A stretch of DNA of 64,000 nucleotides from Streptomyces rhizosphaerihabitans (GCF_025399795.1 NZ_JAODTZ010000041.1:1-64000); one strand, 5' to 3'; positions 40,791 through 51,490 are shown, counted from the stretch's first letter. The notes: a model not told the origin generated them from the sequence alone. A program made the numbers and translations.

Positions 40791-43478
40791 GTGTCAGAAA
40801 CAACCCGCAAGAGACGATGGTTCACGATCTGTGCCATCACCGCGTCCGCCGCCCTCGCCGCGATACCCGCGGGCGCGGCGCCCGGCCGGGGCGGCAGCCC
40901 CTTCGGGGTTCGTGCCCTTGAGCAACTCGCCGCCGAACGCGCGCAGTCGGGGGGCGCTGTCACCCCCAAGGTGACGGCGGACGACGACGGCGGCGACGAC
41001 GGCAACGAAGCCGACGAGATAGCCGAGGGTGCAGACCAGTACGCCGAGGCCCGCACCTCGCCCGGCGTCGTCGCACCCGGCGCGTATGGTGCCGCTTGGA
41101 GCAGTCTCGCCAACCTGCCGTCCACTGGAGGCAGTTGGCGCAACGTCACCGATCTGCCGTACAGCTCGGACGACGCGCGCTACCGCGACTACGACTCCAA
41201 CTCCAGCGGTGGTTCGGGCAATGTCACCGGGCGGATGGCCGCGATGGCGGCCGATGGTGACGGGTACGTCTACGCCGGCAGCGCGGGCGGCGGCATATGG
41301 CGGTCCCGGTCAGGCGGCGGGCACTGGCAGCCCATCAGCGACAAGCTGTCCTCCCAGTCGACCGGCGCGCTGGCGCTGGACGGGTCCGGGCGCCTATGGC
41401 TGGGCACCGGCGAGGCGAACACCAACGCGGACGCGTACCTCGGCAGCGGGGTGTACGTGCTGAGCGACCCGCACCACGGTACGTTTTCGTCCCGCAGCCG
41501 GGTCGGCGGTGACGAGCTGGAGAGCACCACCGTCCACCAACTGCGGTTCGGCGGCGGCAAGGTGTGGGCGGCGACCAGCGAGGGGGTGTGGAGCCACTCC
41601 ACGAAGACCCTCGGCGGCGCCTGGAAGCTGGAGTTCGCGCCCAACCCCGACTACCTGCCGGGCGGTTCACTGGCCGACGACGCCTCGGCCCCGTACAAGA
41701 ACATCACCAACGACATCGCGATCGACCCGAAGAACCCCGTCAAGGTGGTCCTCGCGGTCGGCTGGCGCAGCGGTGACGACTACAACGGCTTCTACACCAA
41801 GGGCACGGACGGCACCTGGACGCGGATCACCAGTGGCCTGGGCGACCTGCCGTCCGACGCGGACAACGTCGGCGACGTCACCTTCGCCCGGTCCGCCGAC
41901 GGCTCCCGCTACTACGCCATCGATCAGTCGCCGGAGCAACTGAACACCAACCCGGACAGCGGTCTGGAGGGCTTCTACGTCTCCAAGTCCGGCTCTCCCA
42001 CCGGACCTTGGACCAAGATCGCTGACTACCAGCAGCTGGCGGCCGACGGTTCGGCGCTGACCTCCAGCGGTTACATGCCGGGCGTACAGGCTTGGTACAA
42101 CCAGTTCCTGACGGTCGACCCGGCGAACGCGGAGCATGTGTACGCGGGGCTCGAAGAGGTCTACGAGACCAAGGACGGCGGGAGCAACTGGTCGACGGTC
42201 GGCCCGTACTGGAACTTCGGCTTCTCCTGCTGGAGCATCGACCCGGCGAAGCAGACCGGTGACTGCAACCAGACCACCCACTCCGACCAGCACGGCGTCG
42301 CCATCGGCAGCTACCACGGCAAGAGTTATGTGTACGTCGGCAACGACGGCGGTGCCTACAAGCGCCCGGTCGACGGTTCCCAGGACTCCTCGGGCCACGC
42401 CACCGACTGGACCTCCCTCAACGACGGCACCATCGACACCCTCCAGTACTACTCGGTGGGCATCGGCAAGGACCGTACGTACGGCGGAGTCTCCGTCACC
42501 GGCGGCCTGCAGGACAACGGCCAGTCGATTCTGCGCAGCAACGACAAGGTGATGGGCTCCAACTTCGGCGGTGACGGCGGCGACACCCTCACCGACCCGG
42601 CCAACGGTTGCAACATCGCCGAGGAATACGTCTACCTTTCCGTCCAGGTCACCCAGAACTGTGCGGTGAACGACGGTAGTTGGGTAACCGATCCCAGCAA
42701 GGTCACGTCGTACAACGTCGCCCCGGCCGACAACGCCACGAGCGAGGCCCGCTTCATCGCCCCGCTCGCGGCGGACATGAAGAACAGCTCGACATGGATC
42801 GCCGGTGGCCGTCATGTCTGGGTGCAGACACACGGCTACGCCATCCGCAGTGGCGACGAGTGGACGAGCGTCCGCGACCTCGGTGCCGGGCGCACCGCGA
42901 CCGCCGTCGCCGCCTCCGGCGGCAAGGTGTACGCCGCGTGGTGCGGCCCCTGCAACAACCAGGGCTTCGCGCGCGGCATCTCCGTCGGCAACGCTGGGGG
43001 CACCTCCCGGACGAAGTCTGGGGGAGGTAGCGGCTGGCACGACATCAACCTGCCGGCCACGGGCACGGACGGCACGGTGCCCAACCGCTACCTCAGCGGC
43101 TTCGCCATCGACCCGAAGAACGCCGACCACGTGTATCTGGAGGTCAACGGCTTCTCCCGGCACTGGACCGAGGGACCCGGCGCGGGGGTCGGCCACGTCT
43201 TCGAGTCGACCGACGGCGGCACCACCTGGAAGGACATCTCCGCCAACCTCCCCGACGTACCGGCCAACTCCGCGGTCGTCACGGCGAACGGCGGTCTCGC
43301 CGTCGCCACCGACCTGGGCGTGGTCTACCGGGCGCCGGGCCGTGCGACGTGGCAGCGCGTCGGACAGCTCCCGGCGGTCGCCGTGCTCCAGCTGAAGCTG
43401 AGCCCGGACGGCGCCACCCTGTACGCGGCCACGCACGGCCGCGGCATCTACACGATCAAGGTGCGCGACTGCGGCTGA
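40791..43478 (+). CDS. large secreted sialidase/BNR-type beta-propeller protein
   Basis: This 895-residue protein starts at GTG 40791 with GGAGGATC upstream. It has a signal peptide (KRRWFTICAITASAALAAIP, cleavage after AGAA), a short acidic linker, then two seven-bladed-like propellers rich in Asp-box/BNR signatures (SRSGGGHWQPIS, ETKDGGSNWSTV, ESTDGGTTWKDIS). It probably binds or hydrolyses extracellular glycans; catalytic residues cannot be assigned by eye. It is a single gene followed by a bidirectional hairpin. Confidence 0.75.
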   Translation: MSETTRKRRWFTICAITASAALAAIPAGAAPGRGGSPFGVRALEQLAAERAQSGGAVTPKVTADDDGGDDGNEADEIAEGADQYAEARTSPGVVAPGAYGAAWSSLANLPSTGGSWRNVTDLPYSSDDARYRDYDSNSSGGSGNVTGRMAAMAADGDGYVYAGSAGGGIWRSRSGGGHWQPISDKLSSQSTGALALDGSGRLWLGTGEANTNADAYLGSGVYVLSDPHHGTFSSRSRVGGDELESTTVHQLRFGGGKVWAATSEGVWSHSTKTLGGAWKLEFAPNPDYLPGGSLADDASAPYKNITNDIAIDPKNPVKVVLAVGWRSGDDYNGFYTKGTDGTWTRITSGLGDLPSDADNVGDVTFARSADGSRYYAIDQSPEQLNTNPDSGLEGFYVSKSGSPTGPWTKIADYQQLAADGSALTSSGYMPGVQAWYNQFLTVDPANAEHVYAGLEEVYETKDGGSNWSTVGPYWNFGFSCWSIDPAKQTGDCNQTTHSDQHGVAIGSYHGKSYVYVGNDGGAYKRPVDGSQDSSGHATDWTSLNDGTIDTLQYYSVGIGKDRTYGGVSVTGGLQDNGQSILRSNDKVMGSNFGGDGGDTLTDPANGCNIAEEYVYLSVQVTQNCAVNDGSWVTDPSKVTSYNVAPADNATSEARFIAPLAADMKNSSTWIAGGRHVWVQTHGYAIRSGDEWTSVRDLGAGRTATAVAASGGKVYAAWCGPCNNQGFARGISVGNAGGTSRTKSGGGSGWHDINLPATGTDGTVPNRYLSGFAIDPKNADHVYLEVNGFSRHWTEGPGAGVGHVFESTDGGTTWKDISANLPDVPANSAVVTANGGLAVATDLGVVYRAPGRATWQRVGQLPAVAVLQLKLSPDGATLYAATHGRGIYTIKVRDCG

Positions 43479-43490
43479 CGCACTGAAGCC

Positions 43491-43526
43491 GCAGGGGTGA
43501 TTCCGGGTCTCCGGGGTCACCCCTGC
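43491..43526. terminator. bidirectional terminator between convergent genes
   Basis: GCAGGGGTGA and TCACCCCTGC form a perfect 10-bp stem. The right arm contains the stop codon of the opposing lipoprotein gene. Confidence 0.75.
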
Positions 43527-44092
43527 GTCGTGTACGGCACCACCCTCACGTGCAGGGTGAAGGCGACGCGCGGCGCGCCGGCCACATCCGGCGCCTTCGC
43601 AGACACGGTGACGTCCGCCGTGCCGCCCCTTGTCCCGGCGCAGCGCACCGAGACCCGGGCGGTGCCGTCCGCCGCCGTCTCCCACCCGGAGACCAGAGCG
43701 AAAGCAGGCGCGGAACTCAGCGCGCCCGTCCACCGTTTGTCGTCGTTCCGCGGCCGGAGGACCAGGGACACCGTGGTGCCGGGCCGTACGCACAGGTGTC
43801 GTTCGGGCGCGTCGCCGGGGATGACGCCGACCTCCGCATGCCCGGCGGCGCACTTCCCCGGCGAAGCGGAGGGCGTGATGGCGGGCGTGGACGGGCTGTG
43901 CCCCGTCGGACTCGCCGGCGCGGCCGAGGACGGGGCCGCGGAGGAGCGTGTCGGCGCACCTGTCGACGGTCCCGGCGATCCCGCCGAGCGGCTCCCGGAC
44001 GGCCCGATCGCCGATCCGTCACCGGTCGACGCGCCGCAGGCAGCCAGGACGAACACTCCGGCGACCATCCACCCTCCGGCCCACCACCGCAT
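43517..44092 (-). CDS. secreted lipoprotein
   Basis: This 191-residue protein starts at ATG 44092 (GGGAGG upstream; the longer open frame is not supported). The lipobox is VFVLAACGAS (Cys near 19). A Ser/Pro/Ala-rich linker of about 50 residues leads to a beta-rich domain with three cysteines (PGKCAAGH, RHLCVRPG, VRCAGT). The function is unknown. It is divergent from the Wadjet-type operon but probably unrelated to it. Confidence 0.7.
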   Translation of the reverse strand: MRWWAGGWMVAGVFVLAACGASTGDGSAIGPSGSRSAGSPGPSTGAPTRSSAAPSSAAPASPTGHSPSTPAITPSASPGKCAAGHAEVGVIPGDAPERHLCVRPGTTVSLVLRPRNDDKRWTGALSSAPAFALVSGWETAADGTARVSVRCAGTRGGTADVTVSAKAPDVAGAPRVAFTLHVRVVPYTTQG

Positions 44093-44250
44093 GTCCGTAC
44101 CTCCCGGTCCCCTCGTACGACTACCAGCATGCCCCGCCCACGACATCGCCGTTGCCCAATCCCCGCCGCGTACTCGGCTGGGCGAAAAGACGGGCGAAAT
44201 TCGGACATCGTGCAAGGTGGGGGATGCCGGTCCGGGAGGATGGGCCAACG

Positions 44251-45957
44251 ATGACAGTCCAGACTCCCGGCCGAGATCCCGCCGACTACACCCCCTTCAC
44301 CCACCTCACCGTCCCCAACTCCGCCCTCTATCGGCAGGTGATGCGGGCCTTCCTCGCGGCCAAGGAACGGTTCGCGGTGCATCTGCGGCCGGAGGATGTG
44401 CACGCCGCCATGGAGGCGGGGAGCAGGCCGGCCGACGTGGAGTCGGTGGTGAAGGCGCTGGACAGTCTTGTCGGCTGGGGCAATCTGCGGGCGGATCCGG
44501 ACACCGCGCGGGTGACGGCGGTGGAGGACTTCTACCGGAAGCGGTACATCTACCAGCTCACCCGGGCCGGCGAGGCGGCCGAGGCGGCGCTGGGGACGTA
44601 CGACGAGGTGCTGGGGCGGCGCGGTGAACTCCAGGCGGTCGCGCTGCACGACATCGTCACGCAGGTGCGGGCGCTGCTGGTGATCGCGGCGGAGGACGAG
44701 CCCGACCCGGCCAAGGCGTACGTCGCCCTGTCCGTGCTGACGGCGCGCTTCACCGACCTCGCGGACAACGCCCGCGCCTTCATGGGGTCCCTCCAGCGCA
44801 CCATCGACCTGCACGACATCGAGGTCGAGGCGTTCCTCGCGTACAAGGACCGGCTGATCCAGTACCTGGAGCGGTTCATCCAGGACCTCATCACGCTCGG
44901 CGGGAGGATCGCCCTGCTGATCGGCGAGCTGGAGGAGCAGGGCCGGGTGGGGTCGTTGCTGCGGCTCGCCGCGGTCCGGGAGGCCGCCGACGCCGCTCCC
45001 GAGGACGCCGAGCACGCCGAGGCGGCGGCGCGGGAGAAGTGGGCCGCGCGGTGGTCCGGGCTCGCGGAGTGGTTCGTCTCGTCGGAAGGGCGGGCGTCGC
45101 AGGCCAGGCTGCTGCGTGGACGGGCCCTCGGATCCATCCCTCAACTGCTTTCGGTCGTACGTCAGTTGAATGAACGACGGGCAGGCCGTTCCGACCGCTC
45201 GGCCGACTTCCGCGCGCTGGCGCGCTGGTTCGCCCAGGCACCGGACGACGAGACGCGACACCGGCTGTGGCGGGTGGCGTTCGGGCTGTACTCCTCCCGG
45301 CACCTGACGGTGGACGCAGACACCCTCGACGAACGTACGGCCTCGCCGGAGCCGGCCTCGACCCCGTGGCGCCAGGCTCGACCACTGCGGATCAGCCCAC
45401 ACCTGCGCCGAACCGGCAGCTACGAGCGGCGCGGCAAGCCGCGCAGGGTGGCGGACCGGGGTGAGGCGAAGCGCCGGCTCGCCGAGATCGCCGCCCGCCA
45501 GGCGGAGCAGACGGGCGCGGCCCGCGCCCGACTCGCGACGGGCGGCCCGATCCGGCTGTCCCGGCTGGGAGAACTCGACCCGCTCTCCTTCCAGTTGTTC
45601 CTGCGCCTGCTCGGGGACGCCCTCGCCACTTGGCGGCCGGGCATGACGAGCACCGCCGCGACCAGTGGGGACGGCTCGATGGAGATCCGATTGACCGCGC
45701 CCGTCGACGGCTCGACCGCCGAAGTGCGCACACCGGACGGGGTGTTCAGCGGACCGGACCATCTGATCGAGATCGTCGACCTCACGGCGGGGGCGGTCGA
45801 CCTCACGGCGCGGGAGAGGGGCCCGGCCGACGTCTCCGCCGAACCACCGATCTTCGCCCCGGCCGAATCGAGTCCGGCGGCCAACGTGTCCGTCCCCCGG
45901 GCGGGTATCCCCCACCAGTCCTCCCGGACCGCCGCACCCTTGGGGGAGGACCGATGA
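44251..45957 (+). CDS. jetA: Wadjet-type JetA (DUF2397/TIGR02677 family)
   Basis: This 568-residue protein belongs to the DUF2397 family, the kleisin-like subunit of one Wadjet subtype. It opens with the winged-helix region (YRQVMRAFLAAKERFAVHLR, NLRADPDTARVTAVEDFYRK), followed by long helices (FTDLADNARAFMGSLQRTID, DIEVEAFLAYKDRLIQYLER) and a C-terminal winged-helix part. With the SMC-like and Toprim subunits it forms a complex that senses and cuts closed circular plasmid DNA. ATG 44251 has GGGAGGA upstream. The stop overlaps the next ATG. Confidence 0.88.
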   Translation: MTVQTPGRDPADYTPFTHLTVPNSALYRQVMRAFLAAKERFAVHLRPEDVHAAMEAGSRPADVESVVKALDSLVGWGNLRADPDTARVTAVEDFYRKRYIYQLTRAGEAAEAALGTYDEVLGRRGELQAVALHDIVTQVRALLVIAAEDEPDPAKAYVALSVLTARFTDLADNARAFMGSLQRTIDLHDIEVEAFLAYKDRLIQYLERFIQDLITLGGRIALLIGELEEQGRVGSLLRLAAVREAADAAPEDAEHAEAAAREKWAARWSGLAEWFVSSEGRASQARLLRGRALGSIPQLLSVVRQLNERRAGRSDRSADFRALARWFAQAPDDETRHRLWRVAFGLYSSRHLTVDADTLDERTASPEPASTPWRQARPLRISPHLRRTGSYERRGKPRRVADRGEAKRRLAEIAARQAEQTGAARARLATGGPIRLSRLGELDPLSFQLFLRLLGDALATWRPGMTSTAATSGDGSMEIRLTAPVDGSTAEVRTPDGVFSGPDHLIEIVDLTAGAVDLTARERGPADVSAEPPIFAPAESSPAANVSVPRAGIPHQSSRTAAPLGEDR

Positions 45958-47201
45958 CCGGCCCCCTGGCCGAGGTCCTCGACGGACAGCGCGAGGCCGA
46001 CCTGCAACGGGCCGCGCGAGCCCTGCTGAAGGAGCCCCTGCTCACCGCCGACGGACCGCACGCCGACGCCTTCCGGCTGGTGCGCCGGCACTCCGCCGAA
46101 CTGCGGGAGTGGTTCGAGCGCAACGTCGGCTGGACCCTGCGCACGGACGCCGACGCCGCACGGCTGCGCAAGACGCCGGGCACCCTCACCGACGCGACGC
46201 ACCCGGCCCGCGAGGTCGGCCGGGCGGCGCTGCCGTTCACCCGGCGCCGCTACGTCCTGCTGTGCCTGACCCTGGCCGCACTGGAGCGGGGCGAGTCGCA
46301 GGTGGCACTCGGACGCCTCGCCGAACAGGTCGTCCTGGCCGCCGCCGACCCCGAACTCGTCGCCGCCGGGATCACGTTCACCCTGGAGCGGCGTGACGAG
46401 CGCGTCGACCTCGCCGCCGTCGTACGACTGCTGCTGCGGCAGGGAGTGCTGCGCAGGGTGGCCGGGGACGAGGACGCGTACGTCAGCGGATCCGGAGACG
46501 TGCTCTACGACGTACGGCGGCGTGTGCTGGCGGGGATGCCGGCCGCCCGGCACGGTCCGTCCCTGATCGAATCCGCGGCGTTCGAGGAACGCCTCGTGGA
46601 GATGACGGCGCAGACCGCGCTCGACAGCGACGAGCTGAGGTTCCGCGCGATCCGCTGGAAGCTGACCCGCCGCCTCCTCGACGACCCGGTGCTCTACTAC
46701 GACGACCTGACCGACGAGGAACTGGCCTATCTCACCCGGCAGCGCGGCTTCATCACCGCGCGCATCGGCGAACTGACCGGACTCGTCGCCGAGGTCCGTG
46801 CCGAAGGCATAGCCATGGTCGACCCGCACGACGAACTCACCGACGTACGCATGCCGGAACAAGGCACGCACGGGCACATCACCCTGCTGCTCGCCGGGCA
46901 TCTGGCACGGGCGGACGGGCCGGTCACTCCCGCCGAACTCGCGTCACGAGTGCGGGAACTGGCCGCGGAACACGGCGGTTTCTGGTCCAAGTCGGCGCGA
47001 GAGCCGGGAATGGAAACCGAGTTGGTGGAGCAGGCCCTGGAGAAGATCGTGGCACTGGGACTCGCCGAACGCACGGAACAGGGTGTCGTGCCGCGCCCGG
47101 CCCTCGCGAGGTACGCGGTCGGAGAGCCCGTAGTCAGGGAACCAGGGCGCGCCCGTCATGCCGCCGCGGCACCGGACTCGACCATGAAGGACGAAAGGTG
47201 A
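45954..47201 (+). CDS. jetB: Wadjet-type JetB (DUF2398/TIGR02678 family)
   Basis: This 415-residue DUF2398 protein is the MukE/KITE-like subunit. Characteristic stretches: LPFTRRRYVLLCLTLAALER near residue 85, LVRHSAEL-type N-terminal helix, DDPVLYYDDLTDEELAYL and GFITARIGELTGLVAEVRAE in the C-terminal part. It is coupled through ATGA to jetA and through GTGA to jetC. Confidence 0.88.
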   Translation: MTGPLAEVLDGQREADLQRAARALLKEPLLTADGPHADAFRLVRRHSAELREWFERNVGWTLRTDADAARLRKTPGTLTDATHPAREVGRAALPFTRRRYVLLCLTLAALERGESQVALGRLAEQVVLAAADPELVAAGITFTLERRDERVDLAAVVRLLLRQGVLRRVAGDEDAYVSGSGDVLYDVRRRVLAGMPAARHGPSLIESAAFEERLVEMTAQTALDSDELRFRAIRWKLTRRLLDDPVLYYDDLTDEELAYLTRQRGFITARIGELTGLVAEVRAEGIAMVDPHDELTDVRMPEQGTHGHITLLLAGHLARADGPVTPAELASRVRELAAEHGGFWSKSAREPGMETELVEQALEKIVALGLAERTEQGVVPRPALARYAVGEPVVREPGRARHAAAAPDSTMKDER

Positions 47202-50200
47202 ACCGCGCTGTGACGGTGCTCCCCAGCCCCGCGCCCGGCCGCTGGCGGCCCCTGCGCATCGGACTCGTCGACCTGTTCCACTACGACGTCGAGGAGTTCT
47301 GGTTCCGCGACGGCCGCCTGCTGCTGCGAGGCAACAACGGCACCGGCAAATCGAAGGTGCTCGCCCTCACCCTGCCGTTCCTGCTGGACGGAGACCTCTC
47401 CGCCCGCCGTGTCGAGCCCGACGGCGACCCGGGCAAGCGCATGGAATGGAATCTGCTCCTGGGCGGCGAACACCCGCACCCGGAACGGCTCGGCTATACC
47501 TGGATCGAGTTCGGACGGCTCGACGAGACCACGGGCGATCCGCATTTCCGTACGCTCCTCTGCGGACTGAAGGCGGTCGCCGGGCGCGGCATCGCCCGCC
47601 ACTGGTTCGGGGTGACGGACCAGCGCATCGGCGCCGGCCTCGACCTGCTCGACGCCACCGGAACGGCCCTGTCCAGGGACCGTCTCGCCGAGGCGGTCGC
47701 CGGACGCGGCATGGTCTACGACACCGCGAAGACCTACCGCCGAGCGGTCGACGAAGCGCTCTTCGGGCTCGGAGAGCGGCGCTACGGAGCACTGGTCGAC
47801 CTGCTCATCCAGCTGCGCCAGCCGCAACTGTCCAAGCGGCCCAACGAAGCGGCCCTGTCCAGGGCACTGACCGAGGCGCTGCCGCCGATGGACCAGGCGG
47901 TCATCGCCGACGCGGCCGAAGCCTTCAGGTCGCTGGACGAGGAGAAGGAGGAACTGCGGGCGGCCCGCGAGGCGGAACAGGCGTCGTCGGCGTTCCTCGA
48001 CCACTACCGGCGCTACGCCCGCATCGCCTCCCGGCGCCGGGCCCGCCTGCCCCGCAGCGAACACGCCCGCTACGAACACCTCCAGCGTGAACTCCTCAAA
48101 GCGCAGGCCGACCGCGAACAGGCCGTGACGGACCGGAAGGAGGCCGGGGAACGGGCGGCCGCACTCGACGAGCGGGCCGCGCGGCTGGCGGCCCAGGACG
48201 CCGCCCTGCGGACCGGCCCCGAGATGCGCGACGCCCGCGAGCTCGAACAGGCGGCGGCCGACGCCTCCCGTACGGCGGGAGAACGGACGCGCGCCGAGGA
48301 GGACCGCCGTACGGCGGCCGAGGCCCACACCCGTGCCCTCGGCCGGCTCACCACCGCCGGCCATCGGCGCACCGCGGCGCTCAAGGCGCTGGAGGACTTG
48401 CAGGACCGGGTCGACGAGACCGCCGCGACAGCCCGCCTCGACTCCCCCCGGACCCAGGGTGCCCCCGAGGCGGCCCTGCGCCGGGAGGCGGAGGAGGCGA
48501 CAGCGCGACGACGGCGCGCCGTCGCGCATGTGGAGGAACTCGCCACCCGGGCCGAACGCGCCGAGGAGGCCCGCGGAGCGGCCGGGCTGCGCGCCGACGA
48601 GGCCGACGAAGAGGTCGTGCACAGCGGCGAGCGGCTGGCCGAGGCCGAGGAGAACGCCGCCGGGGCGGGGCGCGCACTGATCGCGGACGTGCGGGAACAC
48701 CTGTCCCGTTGCGCGGAGTTGCGCCTGCCGGACCTCCCCGGGATCCTCGACGCGGTCCAGAGCTGGGTGAGCGGTCTGGACGGCCCCCACCCGGCGCTCG
48801 CGGCGGCGGCCGGGACCCATCGCGCCTTCGCCTCCGAACTGGCAGACCGAGCGGCCGACCTGGCCCACCGGGAGGCGGGACGGGCGGACCGGCAGCGCCT
48901 CGCGGTCGAGGAGCTGGCAGAACGCGAAAGGGGCGGGCAGCGCGGCCCGTCGGCTCCGTACACCCGCACGCCCCATGTCCGGGAGCGGGGTCCCGGCGCC
49001 CCGCTGTGGCGGCTCGTCGACTTCCGGCCCCATGTCACCGAAGCCGAACGCGCGGGACTGGAAGCCGCGTTGGAGGCGTCGGGACTCCTCGACGCCTGGG
49101 TGCGGCCGGACGGTTCCGCGGTGGCGGCGGACGGCCACGACGTGTTGCTCGACCCGGCCGACCCGTTCGGCGGAGCCGGCCTCGACCACGCGCTGTGCCC
49201 GGCCGTCGACCACACGGACACGGGGGCCGCCGCCGTGGGGGAGCGGACGGTCGGACGCGTGCTCGCCGCGATCGGGCTGGCCGGACAGGACGGCGGCGGG
49301 CCCGGGACGACCCCCTGGGGCGTCGAGGGCAACGACACCTGGGTCTCCGTGCACGGCAGCTTCCGCGTCGGCGCGCTGACCGGCAGCTGGGCCAAGGACT
49401 GCGCCCAGTACGTGGGCGAGGAGGCCCGGGAGCAGGCACGCCGGGCCCGGATCGGTCAACTGCGCATCGAAATCGGCGCTTTGGAGGTCGAGCGGGAGCA
49501 ACTGGCCCAGGAGCAGCGCGTTGTCGCCGAGCGTCGCCGCGTCCTCGATGCCGAACTCGCCGCGGTGCCCGGCGACGACACCCTGCGACTGGCCCACGCG
49601 CGCGTCACCGCCGCGGCCGACGCCGCCCACCGGGCCCGTGCCCGGCACCGTGAGCGGATGGCGGACCTGGCCCGCGCGGACGCGGCCGCACACCGGGCCA
49701 CAGCCGAACTCACCGAGACCGCGGCCGACATGAATCTCCCCGCCGACCGGGCCGGACTGGGTGCCGTGCTCCAGGCGCTCGCCGACCGCACCGCCCTTCT
49801 CGCGGCGCTCTGGCCGGCGTTGAGAGAACGCGCGGAGGCCGAGCACGCCGTCGCAGGCGAACAGGCGGAGACCGAACGGGCCGAGCTCCGGGTCCACGAA
49901 CTCGCGGAGCGCACGGCGGAGGCGACCCGGCTCGCCGCCGCCGCGGACGAGCACCTCACCACCCTCCGCTCCACGGTCGGAGCGGCCGTCGCCGACCTCC
50001 AGCGGCGACTGGAGGCGACGACGGCGGCCGCACATGACTGCGGGAGCGAGCGAAGGCGGGCCCAGGAGGACATCGGCGAGGCGGACCGGCGCGCCAGCCA
50101 CGCCGAGGGACGCATCGAGCAGCTCGGCGAGGGCGTCACGGAAGCGACCGCCGCCCGCGAGCGGGCCGTCGCGGCCCTGCAGCGGTTCGCCTCGACGGGA

Positions 50201-51490
50201 CTGCTCATGGTCGCCCTTCCCGACACCGTCGTACCCGACGGCGACGGTGGGGTGTGGGCGGCGACCCCGGCCGTCAACCTCGCCCGCGCCATCGAGTCCC
50301 AACTGTCCGCCACCGACGACTCGGACGCGGCCTGGGAGCGCGTACAGAAGCGGCTGAGCGAGGAGTTCAGCAGACTCCAGGACGCGCTGTCCCGGCACGG
50401 ACACACCGCGACGGCCCGGACGGGCGAGGACGGCATGCGGGTCGACATCGTCTACCAGGGCCGCGAACGCGCCGTCCCTGAACTCGCCGAAGCCCTTTCC
50501 GCCGAGGTCGCCGAACTGACCCGCATCCTGTCCGCGCACGAACGCGAGATCCTGCAGACCCATCTGATCACCGAGGTCGCCGGCACGCTTCAGGAACTGA
50601 TCGGTGCCGCCGAACGGCAGGTGCGCGCCATGAACAAGGAGCTGGAGGAGCGCCCGACCTCGACGGGGATGAAGCTGCGGCTGGTCTGGCGGTCGTCCCG
50701 CCGGGCCCCGCAGGGACTGGCCGCGGCCCGTGAACGGCTGCGTCAGTCCGCCGACGCCTGGTCACCGCGGGACAGGGACGCGGTCGGCGCGTTCCTTCAG
50801 GAGCAGATCGCGCGCCGCCAGGCCGACGACAGCACCGGCAGCTGGCTGGAGGATCTCACCGCGGCCCTCGACTACCGCGCCTGGCACGAGTTCGGCGTCG
50901 AACGCCACCAGCACGGCAAGTGGGTACCGGCCACCGGGCCCGCCTCCGGCGGCGAGCGGGTACTCGCGGCGTCCGTGCCCCTCTTCGCCGCGGCGTCCTC
51001 CCACTACGCGAGCGCGGGCGGCGCCCACGCGCCGCGCCTGGTCACCCTGGACGAGGCGTTCGCCGGAGTGGACGACGACTCGCGCGCCAAGTGCCTCGGT
51101 CTGCTGCGCGCGTTCGACCTCGATGTCGTCATGACCAGCGAACGGGAATGGGCCTGTTACCCGCAGGTGCCCGGGATCGCCATCGCCCAGCTCTCCCGTG
51201 TCGACGACATCGCCGCCGTCCTGGTGACCCGGTGGGAGTGGGACGGCCGCGACCGGCGGCGCGGCGCGGAGCCCGACGGACGGGTGAACACTCCGGGGGA
51301 GCTCTCGCCTGCCGTCGGCCCGGCGAAGGCGCCGGGCGGAGCTGGAGTCGGGGCCGCAGGTGGAGCCGGGGGCGGTGCCCCGGGCAGCGTCGCGGTCGAG
51401 GCCATGGGTGGTGCGATGGCGCCGTCCGCCGGGCAGGGGTGGGACGCCGCCGTGGGCGGCACCGGAGACCGGGAGTCTCCGTGGACATGA
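47198..51490 (+). CDS. jetC: Wadjet-type JetC (TIGR02680 SMC-like ATPase)
   Basis: This 1430-residue SMC/MukB-like motor has N-terminal Walker A LLLRGNNGTGKSKVLALTLP near residue 45. Two long Ala/Glu/Arg-rich coiled-coil arms (about 240-510 and 740-1010) surround a hinge-like globular region. The C-terminal signature ASGGERVLAASVPLFAAASS and Walker B VTLDEAFAGVDDDS lie near 1250-1295. It extrudes DNA loops to detect small circles. A Gly/Pro/Ala-rich tail of about 80 residues follows the ATPase head. GTG 47198 overlaps the jetB stop. Confidence 0.92.
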   Translation: MNRAVTVLPSPAPGRWRPLRIGLVDLFHYDVEEFWFRDGRLLLRGNNGTGKSKVLALTLPFLLDGDLSARRVEPDGDPGKRMEWNLLLGGEHPHPERLGYTWIEFGRLDETTGDPHFRTLLCGLKAVAGRGIARHWFGVTDQRIGAGLDLLDATGTALSRDRLAEAVAGRGMVYDTAKTYRRAVDEALFGLGERRYGALVDLLIQLRQPQLSKRPNEAALSRALTEALPPMDQAVIADAAEAFRSLDEEKEELRAAREAEQASSAFLDHYRRYARIASRRRARLPRSEHARYEHLQRELLKAQADREQAVTDRKEAGERAAALDERAARLAAQDAALRTGPEMRDARELEQAAADASRTAGERTRAEEDRRTAAEAHTRALGRLTTAGHRRTAALKALEDLQDRVDETAATARLDSPRTQGAPEAALRREAEEATARRRRAVAHVEELATRAERAEEARGAAGLRADEADEEVVHSGERLAEAEENAAGAGRALIADVREHLSRCAELRLPDLPGILDAVQSWVSGLDGPHPALAAAAGTHRAFASELADRAADLAHREAGRADRQRLAVEELAERERGGQRGPSAPYTRTPHVRERGPGAPLWRLVDFRPHVTEAERAGLEAALEASGLLDAWVRPDGSAVAADGHDVLLDPADPFGGAGLDHALCPAVDHTDTGAAAVGERTVGRVLAAIGLAGQDGGGPGTTPWGVEGNDTWVSVHGSFRVGALTGSWAKDCAQYVGEEAREQARRARIGQLRIEIGALEVEREQLAQEQRVVAERRRVLDAELAAVPGDDTLRLAHARVTAAADAAHRARARHRERMADLARADAAAHRATAELTETAADMNLPADRAGLGAVLQALADRTALLAALWPALRERAEAEHAVAGEQAETERAELRVHELAERTAEATRLAAAADEHLTTLRSTVGAAVADLQRRLEATTAAAHDCGSERRRAQEDIGEADRRASHAEGRIEQLGEGVTEATAARERAVAALQRFASTGLLMVALPDTVVPDGDGGVWAATPAVNLARAIESQLSATDDSDAAWERVQKRLSEEFSRLQDALSRHGHTATARTGEDGMRVDIVYQGRERAVPELAEALSAEVAELTRILSAHEREILQTHLITEVAGTLQELIGAAERQVRAMNKELEERPTSTGMKLRLVWRSSRRAPQGLAAARERLRQSADAWSPRDRDAVGAFLQEQIARRQADDSTGSWLEDLTAALDYRAWHEFGVERHQHGKWVPATGPASGGERVLAASVPLFAAASSHYASAGGAHAPRLVTLDEAFAGVDDDSRAKCLGLLRAFDLDVVMTSEREWACYPQVPGIAIAQLSRVDDIAAVLVTRWEWDGRDRRRGAEPDGRVNTPGELSPAVGPAKAPGGAGVGAAGGAGGGAPGSVAVEAMGGAMAPSAGQGWDAAVGGTGDRESPWT

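Noticed and set aside
41667..43853. 728-residue open frame opposite the secreted propeller protein
   Set aside because: It is antisense to a gene with signal peptide and repeated Asp-box motifs and has no domain of its own.
47156..50563. 1135-residue open frame opposite jetC
   Set aside because: It is the antisense shadow of the SMC-like gene, whose motifs and overlaps on the plus strand are clear.
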